DNA of 64,000 bases from Acidovorax sp. HDW3. Its GTDB lineage: Bacteria; Pseudomonadota; Gammaproteobacteria; Burkholderiales; Burkholderiaceae_C. The translations under genes were made by a program, and so were the position numbers. The notes under the pieces are model-generated. The model saw only the letters and a list, made by a program, of their open reading frames with translations, was not told the origin of the DNA and ran no database searches. The stretch covers positions 3,070,001 to 3,134,000 of the forward strand of contig NZ_CP049885.1 in NCBI RefSeq assembly GCF_011303755.1, read 5' to 3'. Below are positions 54,289-64,000 of this stretch, piece after piece. Positions within the stretch are counted from its first letter, which is position 1. Every line of letters starts with the position of its first letter.

Positions 54289-57200
54289 GAATTTTATTGC
54301 CATCTTGCAGCGCCTGCGCCTGCTGCGCCAACTCCTCCCACGTCAGCGACGCCAGCACCGCCTGCCGCCCGCGCCGGTGCACCAGCACGGCGCTGCGGGT
54401 GTGTTGGCGCAAGAGCCGCATTTCCTTGTTGGGCGTGACGAACAGTGCGTGCAGGCTGAATTCGCGCAGCGCCTGGATGATGCGCGCGGCCACGGCCTGG
54501 GAGCTTTTGGAGAAGGCCTCGTCGAGCACGATGGTGGCAAACAGCGGCTGGCTGCGCCCCTGCGGGCACAGCGCGTAGCTGAGCGACGCAGTCAGCACGT
54601 AGCTGGCGATGATTTCCTTCTCGCCGCCGCTGCCGCCTTGCGAGCCGGTGCGCCGCTCCAGCACGGCGCCGCTGTCGCGGTCGAGCACGTGCACGGCGAA
54701 CTGCAGGCGGTAGCGCGCGTCCAGCAGCGCCTGCGCGGCCTTGGTGCGGCGGTTGCTGGCGTGCTCGCGCAGCAGCTCCACCATGGCCTGCAGCGCCTGG
54801 TAATGCGACTGGCCGCCGTCGCCCTGCAGGCGCTCGCTGCGCAGGTGCGCCATGGCCTTGTGCAGGGCCTGCAGGCTGGGGTGGATGACGGGCTGCGGCG
54901 CCAGTTGCAGGTAGCGCCCGCTTTGAAAGTCCACACGCGCCAGGGTTTCGTTCAGATCGGCAATGCGCTCGGTGATCTCGGTCACCTGCGCCTCGATGCC
55001 CGAGAGCAGCGTGCTCACGCCCTGGTCGGAGGCGCTGTTGAGGTAGTCCTGAAAGCGCTGGCGCTTTTCCGGCAGGGCTTCCTCCTCCAGCACGCGCAGG
55101 CGCTCCAGGTAGGGGGCGAGGGCCTCCACCTCCTGCGGCTGGTCGGCCAGCGCGCCCCGGTCTTCCTTGTGTGCGCGGCCCATCTGGCGGATCAGCTCCT
55201 GGCGCAGGGTGTTGAGCTGGGCGGCTTGCTTGTCCACCTGCGCGCTGGCCTGGGCCTGGGCCTGGCGCTCCTGGGCGTCCAGGCGCTCGCAGCTGGGCGG
55301 CTCGGCCAGCAGGGCGGCGATGGCGGCGTGGTGCGCGCTGGCGTCAGTGCCGCCCGCCGACAGGCGCTGGGCGTATTCGGCCTGGCGTGCCTGGGCGTTG
55401 TCGCGCCGGGTTTGCGTGGCGGCCTGTGCGGTTTGGTGCTGCAAGAGGGCCGCAGCGGCCGCCTGGGCCTGGGCGTGGGCGGCCTCCCAGCGGGCCTTGG
55501 CCTGGGCGGCGTCGGATTGCGGGTTGAGCAAATCGGCCAGCCGCTGCTGCAACTGCTGCAGTTGCGTGTGGACGCTGGCGCTGTCGATGGCGTCCCAGTG
55601 CAGCGCCTGCAGTTGCTGCCAGATTTGCTGCTTTTGTGCCGCCAGCGCTTGTGCAGACTGCGCGAGCAGCTTCTGTTTTTGTAGCGCATTCCACTGCTGC
55701 TCGGCAGCCGTGAGCTGCTGCGCCAGGTGCGCCAGGCGGTCGCGGTTGTCAAAGCCGGTCATCCAGTCCTGGTCGATGCGGCGCTGGTCCTGCTTGTCGA
55801 AATGCTGGGCGCGGCCAGACATCAGCCCCTCGCGCGTCATGGCGTGGGCGGTGGCGCGCAGGGCCTCGGGGCTGTCCACGCAGTGGCGGTCTTGCTCGGC
55901 GAGCAATTGGCGCAGCGTGGCCTCGTAAGCGTGGGGCTTGAGGTTGAGCTTGCGCGCGAAACCGTCTTCCATGAAACGAGCGGACGCAGCCTGCGCGCCC
56001 ACCTCCAGCAGCCGCACATGCAGGCGGTTGTGCCGCTGGTTGACCCAGGCGAGTGCCGCGTCCATGGCCGCCTGCGGCACGAGGATGCGCAGGCGCTGGC
56101 TGCCCAAGGCGCGCTCGATGGCGCCGCGCCAGGCTTGCTGGTTTTTTTGCACCTCGACCAGCTCGGCGACAAAAGGCAGGTCGGGCGCATCGAGCTGCAG
56201 CTGCGCGGCCAGGTCGGCGCGGAACTGGGTGAAGTCGGGCGGCAGGTTGGAGCCAGGGCGCTGGCGCACGGCCTGCTGCTCCTGGTTCAAGGCTTGCAGT
56301 TCGGCGTGGGCGTTGCGCTCGGCGGCCACGGCCTGCTCGGCGGCGGCTTGCAGGTCGCGCTGTTCGCCTTCCAGCGCCTGCAGCGCCGGGGCGGCCTGCT
56401 GCTGGTGCGTGGCCAGGGTGTCGGCGCTCAGGGTTTCGGGGCAGGCCAGGCCCAGTTGCTGCGCCAGGCGGCGGTACTGGGCGCTGCTCTGCTGGCGCTG
56501 GGCCAGCGTGGCCTGGTGGGTGCGGATGCTGTCTTCAAGCAGCTTTACGTCGCCCCCGCCGCAGCGCAGATAGGTCTCCAGCAGGGTTTGCGCGGCCTGG
56601 TCTGCCGTGTGCTGCGCGCTGCGGGCGCTGTCGATCTGGCGCTGGCCGGCTTGCAATGCGGCGTCCAGCTCCGCCAGGCGCTCGGCCCACAGGCGCTGGC
56701 CTTGGGCGGCAAACCACTGCGGCAGCGCGGCGTGCAGCCCGCGCAACTCCTGCAGGCGCTGGTGCGCGGCCTCTTCCTGCGCGGCCAGTTCGCGCAGCGG
56801 CAGCAGGGCCAGGTACTGGCGGTTGGCCAGCTCCAGCTCGGCGTGGATGGCGGCGAGTTCGTCGAAGCTGGTCGCCACCTGCAGCGCGTCGTCAAACGCG
56901 CTGTGGTCGTCGAGCACCAGCTCGCGGAAGATGTCGTCGATGCTGTTGAGCTGTTTCAAGCCCGCCGCGCGGTTGAGCAGGGTGAAGGCGTTGGGGCCGA
57001 CTTCAAAAAAGCGCTGCACGCGCGCCAGGTAGGCCGATTTGCTGGTGAAAAACTGCAGGCCGTCGCTGGCCAACTTTCCCAGGGCGCGCGCGCCGCCGGC
57101 GTGGTGTTCTTCGAGCCACAGATCCAGCCCATGGCCGGGGCCGCGCGCAAAGCACCAGCGCCGGCCCAGGTCGGCCACGCTGGAGCTGCTGCCGTCCAAC

Positions 57201-57586
57201 CACAGGATGGCGCCCAGCCAGACTTCGTCCGCCGCTGCCGCCGCCGCCGATTCACCATCGCGCACCAGCCGTGCGGCAATGCCCGTCACGCAGCGGCCCG
57301 TGCGCGCCAGGTGCTCGCCGCTGTCGCTGCCCGGGCCCGCGCCGGGGCCGGTGGCGCCGCGCACGTAGGACACCAGATCGCGGTCGCTCTCGTGCCCGCC
57401 GGTCGATGCCAGGTTGTAGCGCGGGTTGGCGCACAGCAGCGTCATCAGCGCATCGACCAGCGTGGTCTTGCCGCTGCCCGTGGGGCCGATGATGGCGGTG
57501 TTGGCCGCGTCCACGCTGGCCTGGTGGCGGCCCGCGAACGCGCCCCAGTTGTACAGGTGCAGCTCGTGCAGGCGGTAGCCGCTCAT
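54281..57586 (-). CDS. jetC: Wadjet SMC-like ATPase JetC
   Basis: 1101 residues, the SMC-like motor. Walker A IGPTGSGKTTLVDAL (about 33-47), long coiled-coil arms rich in Gln/Ala/Leu (about 280-900) around a hinge, then the ABC signature SQGGSGGEKEIIASYVL and Walker B FATIVLDEAFSKSS near the C-terminus. Loops and extrudes DNA with JetA and JetB so that JetD can cut small circles. Starts with an ATG overlapping the jetB stop. Confidence 0.94.
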   Translation of the reverse strand: MSGYRLHELHLYNWGAFAGRHQASVDAANTAIIGPTGSGKTTLVDALMTLLCANPRYNLASTGGHESDRDLVSYVRGATGPGAGPGSDSGEHLARTGRCVTGIAARLVRDGESAAAAAADEVWLGAILWLDGSSSSVADLGRRWCFARGPGHGLDLWLEEHHAGGARALGKLASDGLQFFTSKSAYLARVQRFFEVGPNAFTLLNRAAGLKQLNSIDDIFRELVLDDHSAFDDALQVATSFDELAAIHAELELANRQYLALLPLRELAAQEEAAHQRLQELRGLHAALPQWFAAQGQRLWAERLAELDAALQAGQRQIDSARSAQHTADQAAQTLLETYLRCGGGDVKLLEDSIRTHQATLAQRQQSSAQYRRLAQQLGLACPETLSADTLATHQQQAAPALQALEGEQRDLQAAAEQAVAAERNAHAELQALNQEQQAVRQRPGSNLPPDFTQFRADLAAQLQLDAPDLPFVAELVEVQKNQQAWRGAIERALGSQRLRILVPQAAMDAALAWVNQRHNRLHVRLLEVGAQAASARFMEDGFARKLNLKPHAYEATLRQLLAEQDRHCVDSPEALRATAHAMTREGLMSGRAQHFDKQDQRRIDQDWMTGFDNRDRLAHLAQQLTAAEQQWNALQKQKLLAQSAQALAAQKQQIWQQLQALHWDAIDSASVHTQLQQLQQRLADLLNPQSDAAQAKARWEAAHAQAQAAAAALLQHQTAQAATQTRRDNAQARQAEYAQRLSAGGTDASAHHAAIAALLAEPPSCERLDAQERQAQAQASAQVDKQAAQLNTLRQELIRQMGRAHKEDRGALADQPQEVEALAPYLERLRVLEEEALPEKRQRFQDYLNSASDQGVSTLLSGIEAQVTEITERIADLNETLARVDFQSGRYLQLAPQPVIHPSLQALHKAMAHLRSERLQGDGGQSHYQALQAMVELLREHASNRRTKAAQALLDARYRLQFAVHVLDRDSGAVLERRTGSQGGSGGEKEIIASYVLTASLSYALCPQGRSQPLFATIVLDEAFSKSSQAVAARIIQALREFSLHALFVTPNKEMRLLRQHTRSAVLVHRRGRQAVLASLTWEELAQQAQALQDGNKILP

Positions 57587-58305
57587 GCGCCGCCCTCGGG
57601 GTTGCTGGCGAGTTCGCGCAGGCGCTGCAGCAGCGCCTGCAGGTTCTCGGGGTTGGCCAGGTGCACGATCATGGGGCGGATGGTGATGCGCTCTTGCGCG
57701 TCCACGTCCGACACCACGCCGTGCCCGCGCAGGTGCTCCAGCAGGGTCAAAAGGCGCTTGCGCTCCTGCATGTCGCTGCCGGTGTGGCCCAGGTAGATGC
57801 CCAGCTGCGGCAGCAGGCTGTCGATGGCCAGTTGCACCGGCACGCCCAGGCCGCCTTCTTGCTCGCGCTGCAAAAACTCGCGCCGCAAAATCGCCAGCAG
57901 CAGCGACTGCTCCAGCGTCAGCCGCTGGCGGCGCACCAGCGGGTGCGTCCAGTCGTCCTCGTCCTCGCCGGTGTTCTCGCTCTGGTAGCTGGCGGCCACG
58001 GCCACATAGGCCAGGCCCCGGTGGTCGTCCACCAACACCCGCAAATCCAGCGGCTCCAGCAGCGCATTGGCGCGTGCGGTGTCGGTGGCAATCTGGCGGA
58101 ACAGGTGGGGCTTGGCAGACAGCTCCAGCAGGCCGTTTTTCAGCAGCTCCTGCAGGGCGCGGCGCACGATGGCGGGGGTGGCGGGGCCGTGTTCTGGCGC
58201 GGGGCTGGCGGCGGGGGCCTCTTCGCCCGTGGGGCCATCAGGGGCCGTCACTGGGGCCGTGGCGGGGGCGGCGCTGGCCCATTGGTCGAAGAGGTTGGGG
58301 GGCAT
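57583..58305 (-). CDS. jetB: Wadjet kite-like subunit JetB (DUF4194)
   Basis: 240 residues from MPPNLFDQW. An acidic/proline linker (about 10-45), then a winged-helix kite-like DUF4194 domain (IVRRALQELLKNGLLEL, LTLEQSLLLAILRREFLQ, IRPMIVHLANPEN). It bridges JetA and JetC. A TTG start (58356) lies inside a repeat copy and would add 17 residues derived from it. I prefer the ATG. Stop overlaps jetC. Confidence 0.9.
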   Translation of the reverse strand: MPPNLFDQWASAAPATAPVTAPDGPTGEEAPAASPAPEHGPATPAIVRRALQELLKNGLLELSAKPHLFRQIATDTARANALLEPLDLRVLVDDHRGLAYVAVAASYQSENTGEDEDDWTHPLVRRQRLTLEQSLLLAILRREFLQREQEGGLGVPVQLAIDSLLPQLGIYLGHTGSDMQERKRLLTLLEHLRGHGVVSDVDAQERITIRPMIVHLANPENLQALLQRLRELASNPEGGA

Positions 58306-58339
58306 GGTGTTGGGTGTGTTTTTGGATGTTTTTGGCTGC

Positions 58340-58382
58340 TGGCCCTTACTGGTCAAGCGCGAGCAGCTATGGTTTTTGTAGT
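58340..58382. repeat. Stem-loop repeat copy 15
   Basis: CTGGCCCTTACTGGTCAAGC then GCGAGCAGCTATGGTTTTTG, between jetA and jetB and touching the alternative jetB start. Confidence 0.65.
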
Positions 58383-58401
58383 TTGAAATGGCGGTTGCAT
58401 G

Positions 58402-59901
58402 TCACCAATCCGCATCGACCGCCCCCACCGCCTGCGCCGACAGCAGCACACGCGGCACCGTAAAGCGCCAATCCTGGCCCTGAAAGCGGGTGGTGATCTG
58501 CTCCGTCGCCCCGGCCTCGAAGGTGGCGCCGCTTTCCTGCGCCAGCGCCAGCCACAGGGCCAGGGTTTCCAGGTCGTGTTCGCCGGGCGGCAGCACTTCA
58601 GCCAGCGCGGCCAGGGTCAGGGGCTGGTCGCTGTGCTGTAGCGCCTGCAGGGTCTGGCGCAGCAGGGCTTCGCGGTCCAGGCCCTCGAAGGCTTGCCAGA
58701 ACTCGGCGTCCATCTGCGCCAGGTCGGCGTATTGCGTGGCCAGCAGTAATTCGGATTCACCGCCGCCGCCTTGCGACTTGGTGCGCAGGCGCTCGATCAG
58801 CGGCAGGTTGGCCAGCGCCACGCCCAGGGGCGGCAGCGGCGCGGCCTGGCGGCGCACGGCCTGGCGCTGCCAATCGACTTCCAGCGCCTGCTGCAGGATG
58901 TCGCCCAGCAGCTGGCCGACGCGCTGGTTTTCCACCGCCTGGCCGGTTTTCATGAACTGGCTGACTTCGCGCTCGCTGCGTGCGCGCACGGCCTGCACCA
59001 CCTTGGCCTCGGCAATGAGCTGCTGCACCAGCAGGCGCAGTTCGCTGCGCTGCAGGTCGTCGAGCGCCTGGCCGCTGGCCGGGTGCGCGACGATGGCGCG
59101 GATGCGCACGCGCATCTCGGCCAGCTCGCCCTGGTGGTCGAGCTGCTGCTGAAAGCTCTCGAACACGCGGCCTTCCTGGGTATTGAGCAGCGCGGCGTGG
59201 CCGCCCAGGAGCCGCTCCATGACCGCGCCCCGGTGGTGCTGGGCGCTCAAAATCGCCTGGCGCAGCGCGCGGTCGGCCTCGCGCCACGAATCCTCCACGC
59301 GGCGAAAGTCGGCGCGCAGGCTGGTGGCCAGGGCATAGACCTCGCGGATGCCCTCCACCGCCTGCGCCTCGGTGAGCAGCGGCAGGCGCCCGGCCTGCAC
59401 GTCTTCGAGCTGCTGCTGCAGGTCCTTGATGCGCCGCTGCAGGTGCTCGGCGCGGCTGTGCGGGTTGGGGTCGAGCGCGGCGGCCAGGTTGTCGATCTCG
59501 CGCTGCACCACCGCCAGACGCGAGGCGGTGGAGGTCATCATGCGCTGGTCGAGCTGCGCCACGAAGCGCATCGCGGTCTTGAGCGCATCCGTCTCGTGCA
59601 CGCGGCCCTCGCGCTCGGTGACCAGGCCGCGCCTGATCCACTCGCGCAGCTCGCGCCGCGCCTGGGCCAGCAGGTCGGCGGGCTCGATCTCGTACTCGGG
59701 CTGGTTGGCGTGCGCGCCCAGCAGATCGGCCAGCGCCTGCACGGCGGTATCAAAGGCCACGCCGCCGGGCTGGTGCTCAAACAGGGCTTCGAGCCCGCTC
59801 AACATCAGCGGTGCCCGGCGCGAGGCCAACAGCAGCCAGGCCGGGTGCTGCTGGCGCGCGGCGATGTATTTTTGCGTGCGCTGCTGGGGGAGGGTGGGCA
59901 T
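58402..59901 (-). CDS. jetA: Wadjet kleisin-like subunit JetA (DUF3375)
   Basis: 499 residues from MPTLPQQRTQKYIAA. The DUF3375 family: the N-terminal winged helix (about 1-100), helical linker with coiled coil (SRAEHLQRRIKDLQQQLED), then a C-terminal winged helix (PLTLAALAEVLPPGEHDLETL). It acts as the kleisin of the complex. Begins the jetA-jetB-jetC-jetD order of type I Wadjet, 36 bp downstream of the rhuM-like gene. Confidence 0.92.
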   Translation of the reverse strand: MPTLPQQRTQKYIAARQQHPAWLLLASRRAPLMLSGLEALFEHQPGGVAFDTAVQALADLLGAHANQPEYEIEPADLLAQARRELREWIRRGLVTEREGRVHETDALKTAMRFVAQLDQRMMTSTASRLAVVQREIDNLAAALDPNPHSRAEHLQRRIKDLQQQLEDVQAGRLPLLTEAQAVEGIREVYALATSLRADFRRVEDSWREADRALRQAILSAQHHRGAVMERLLGGHAALLNTQEGRVFESFQQQLDHQGELAEMRVRIRAIVAHPASGQALDDLQRSELRLLVQQLIAEAKVVQAVRARSEREVSQFMKTGQAVENQRVGQLLGDILQQALEVDWQRQAVRRQAAPLPPLGVALANLPLIERLRTKSQGGGGESELLLATQYADLAQMDAEFWQAFEGLDREALLRQTLQALQHSDQPLTLAALAEVLPPGEHDLETLALWLALAQESGATFEAGATEQITTRFQGQDWRFTVPRVLLSAQAVGAVDADW

Positions 59902-59937
59902 GGGCGGGGAGACCAACCGAGGGGGCAAAAAGTGGCG

Positions 59938-60954
59938 TCAGGTTTTTTTCTTGCTGCTGATTTTCTTTTGTGCTGTTTTGATGGTCTCTAGATAAACCGT
60001 TTCTACCTCAGAGGGTTGGTCGGCCAGCCGGGCACGAAACTTGTCGTATTCGGTTTCTGCGTGCGCCACCGCTTGCTGGTGGCCCACCGTGCCAGCACCT
60101 TGCAAGGATTTGCCTCCCATGGCGGCGATCATTTGTTCCAGGTGTGCGAGCCAATCCTTCATGCAGGTGGGTTCGTGGTTCATGGCACGGAATTCGGCAG
60201 CGTCGAAATAGGCCGAGACCAGCGTATTCAGGCGCTTGAGTTCATTGGCATCCAGGTAATTTTTGGCGTTGCTCACCTCGGCTTTGGTGGGCTGTGGCCC
60301 GCTGAATGAGAGCAGGCCCATGAAGGGTTTCCCGGCATCGGCACGCTGTCTAATGACTTCTGCCGCCGTTTGGCCGTGGGCGGCATAGTGCAATTTGTTC
60401 TGCACAGTTTTGAAGAACACGATGCTGGCTTGCGCTTTCGGGTCGTAATCGATGCTGGTCGCGTAGAGGTCAAGAACCTGGCGGTAGAGCACCTTTTCGC
60501 TGGAACGAATGTCGCGGATGCGATCGAGCAGCTCTTTCCAGTAGCTGCCTGCGCCCAGGTTTTTCAGGCGGGCATCGTCCATGGTGAAGCCCTTGACCAG
60601 GTATTCACGTAGGCGTTCGGTGGCCCAGATGCGAAAGCGGGTAGCGATTTGCGAGCGAACCCGATAACCCAGCGAAATGATCAGATCCAGGTTGTAAAAG
60701 GGCAGCGTGCGGCTGACTTGGCGACTGCCCTCGGTGCGAACCTGTCGGAATTCCCGACAGGTTGCCTCCGGGCTTAATTCGGCTTCGGCGTAGATGTTGG
60801 CAATGTGTTCTACAACATTCGTACGCGATGTTTGAAACAGATCGGCCAGTTGTTGTTGACTTAGCCAAACGGTGTCGCCATCGAGGCGCACGTCGATAGC
60901 GGGAGCATCACCCCGTAGGTACAGGACGATTTCGCCGTCAGGCTGTTCGCTCAT
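59938..60954 (-). CDS. RhuM family protein
   Basis: 338 residues. VWLSQQQLADLFQTSRTNVVEHI gives a helix-turn-helix, followed by YNLDLIISLGYRVRS and RFRIWATERLREYL, the RhuM pattern. RhuM-like genes are widespread near restriction-modification and mobile loci and were named for a Salmonella virulence region. The molecular function is not known. Lower in GC than gyrB and jetA around it, hinting at acquisition. It comes between gyrB and the Wadjet genes, co-directional with both. Confidence 0.82.
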   Translation of the reverse strand: MSEQPDGEIVLYLRGDAPAIDVRLDGDTVWLSQQQLADLFQTSRTNVVEHIANIYAEAELSPEATCREFRQVRTEGSRQVSRTLPFYNLDLIISLGYRVRSQIATRFRIWATERLREYLVKGFTMDDARLKNLGAGSYWKELLDRIRDIRSSEKVLYRQVLDLYATSIDYDPKAQASIVFFKTVQNKLHYAAHGQTAAEVIRQRADAGKPFMGLLSFSGPQPTKAEVSNAKNYLDANELKRLNTLVSAYFDAAEFRAMNHEPTCMKDWLAHLEQMIAAMGGKSLQGAGTVGHQQAVAHAETEYDKFRARLADQPSEVETVYLETIKTAQKKISSKKKT

Positions 60955-61008
60955 GTTGATTGCCTTTCCATCAGAGATGGGCCAACACGTTCAGGTGACA
61001 AAGCCAAT

Positions 61009-63636
<2,628 letters not shown>

Positions 63637-63639
63637 TCA

Positions 63640-63692
63640 AATACGCTGCTAGCGCTTATGTATCAAGCGCTAGCAGCTATAAAAATAATAGC
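63640..63692. repeat. Stem-loop repeat copy 16, best-preserved example
   Basis: GCTGCTAGCGCTT (63645-63657) / AAGCGCTAGCAGC (63665-63677), perfect 13-bp arms and a 7-nt loop, then TATAAAAATAATAGC. Lies between dnaN and gyrB. Confidence 0.88.
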
Positions 63693-63698
63693 AAATCG

Positions 63699-64000
63699 TC
63701 AGATCCGCATGGGCATGACGACGTACTTGAAGCTCTGCTGCTCGGGGATGGTGAAGAGCACCGAGCTGTTGCCGTCCTGCAGCGCCAGCTGCACCATGTC
63801 CTGGCCCATGTTGGCCAGCACGTCGATGAGGTAGGTGACGTTGAAGCCAATCTCTATGCTCTCGCCGCCGTAGTCGATGTCGAGTTCGTCCTGCGCCTCT
63901 TCCTGCTCGGCGTTGGTGCTGGCCACGCGCAGGCTGCCCGGTTCGATGTTCAGGCGCACGCCCTTGAACTTGTCGCTGGTCATGATGGCCGTGCGCTGCA
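63699..64000 (-). CDS. dnaN: DNA polymerase III beta subunit (sliding clamp), 3' part
   Basis: Last 100 codons or so of the sliding clamp, read toward the left edge: LQRTAIMTSDKFKGVRL, NIEPGSLRVAST, DYGGESIEIGFNVTYLIDVL and the terminal YVVMPMRI are the conserved end of DnaN. The 5' end is outside the window. dnaA is expected upstream of it, beyond the right edge. Confidence 0.96.
   Translation of the reverse strand, partial: QRTAIMTSDKFKGVRLNIEPGSLRVASTNAEQEEAQDELDIDYGGESIEIGFNVTYLIDVLANMGQDMVQLALQDGNSSVLFTIPEQQSFKYVVMPMRI

Overview
The window is GC-rich, gene-dense DNA from a betaproteobacterium, most likely Burkholderiales/Comamonadaceae (Acidovorax-like). This is inferred from the protein families (DUF3717/DUF1289 fusion, DUF3297, fused SpmA-SpmB, form-2 LeuA, MaeB with a phosphotransacetylase domain), the gene order dnaN-gyrB at the right edge, and a short stem-loop repeat (GCTGCTAGCGCTT / AAGCGCTAGCAGC arms followed by an AT-rich ATAAAAATAATAG tail) scattered 16 times. 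dnaA should lie just beyond the right edge, because dnaN and gyrB both run leftward.

Layout. 0-2.7 kb: the 3' part of a type I restriction HsdR-like gene and a DUF3297 gene. 2.8-6.7 kb: three origin-like units, each a DnaA box followed 14-15 bp later by a CTA trinucleotide run, flanking spmAB, rdgC and a Spy-like gene. 6.7-11 kb: aroG, an NlpC/P60 lipoprotein, leuA with a leucine-rich leader peptide and attenuator, and a small DUF3717/DUF1289 gene. 10.8-18.8 kb: a yybP-ykoY (manganese) riboswitch with terC, a holin-like membrane protein, a BepA-like protease, moaC, tRNA-Arg(UCU), murU, tkt-gap and the ribosome hibernation factor. 18.9-26.4 kb: slyD-pirin, a DUF1439 lipoprotein, mnmA-nudJ, an RloA/RloB ATPase-TOPRIM pair and ribE-GNAT. 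26.5-32.9 kb: a secreted phytase-like esterase, a PepSY/response-regulator/kinase operon divergent from a ferric-reductase-like oxidoreductase, and a frameshifted lipoprotein gene. 32.9-41.9 kb: hemerythrin, a Tat-type FAD oxidoreductase, an Aer-like receptor, and a cluster of SPFH-SHOCT, DUF4178, DUF350 and a membrane aminopropyltransferase. 42-52.7 kb: maeB, a secreted barnase-like RNase with barstar, lptD-surA-rsmA, amgK, rsmE and a cysteine-cluster protein. 52.8-61 kb: a complete type I Wadjet system (jetA-jetB-jetC-jetD) and a RhuM-like gene. 61-64 kb: gyrB and the end of dnaN.

Functional links. lptD-surA-rsmA forms the conserved outer-membrane assembly operon. amgK (50 kb) and murU (15 kb) together would make the cell-wall recycling shortcut but are about 35 kb apart. 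Five groups bear on defence or conflict: HsdR, RloAB, barnase/barstar, Wadjet and RhuM. Several gene pairs are joined by ATGA stop/start overlaps: pirin-slyD, ribE-GNAT, surA-rsmA, jetB-jetC and RNase-barstar.

The most interesting observations are the three-part origin-like region about 60 kb from dnaN, the repeat family that has entered at least five genes in frame (including the core of a signal peptide and a membrane helix), and several compact cis-regulatory devices. All family assignments come from reading the sequence. No database search was run.
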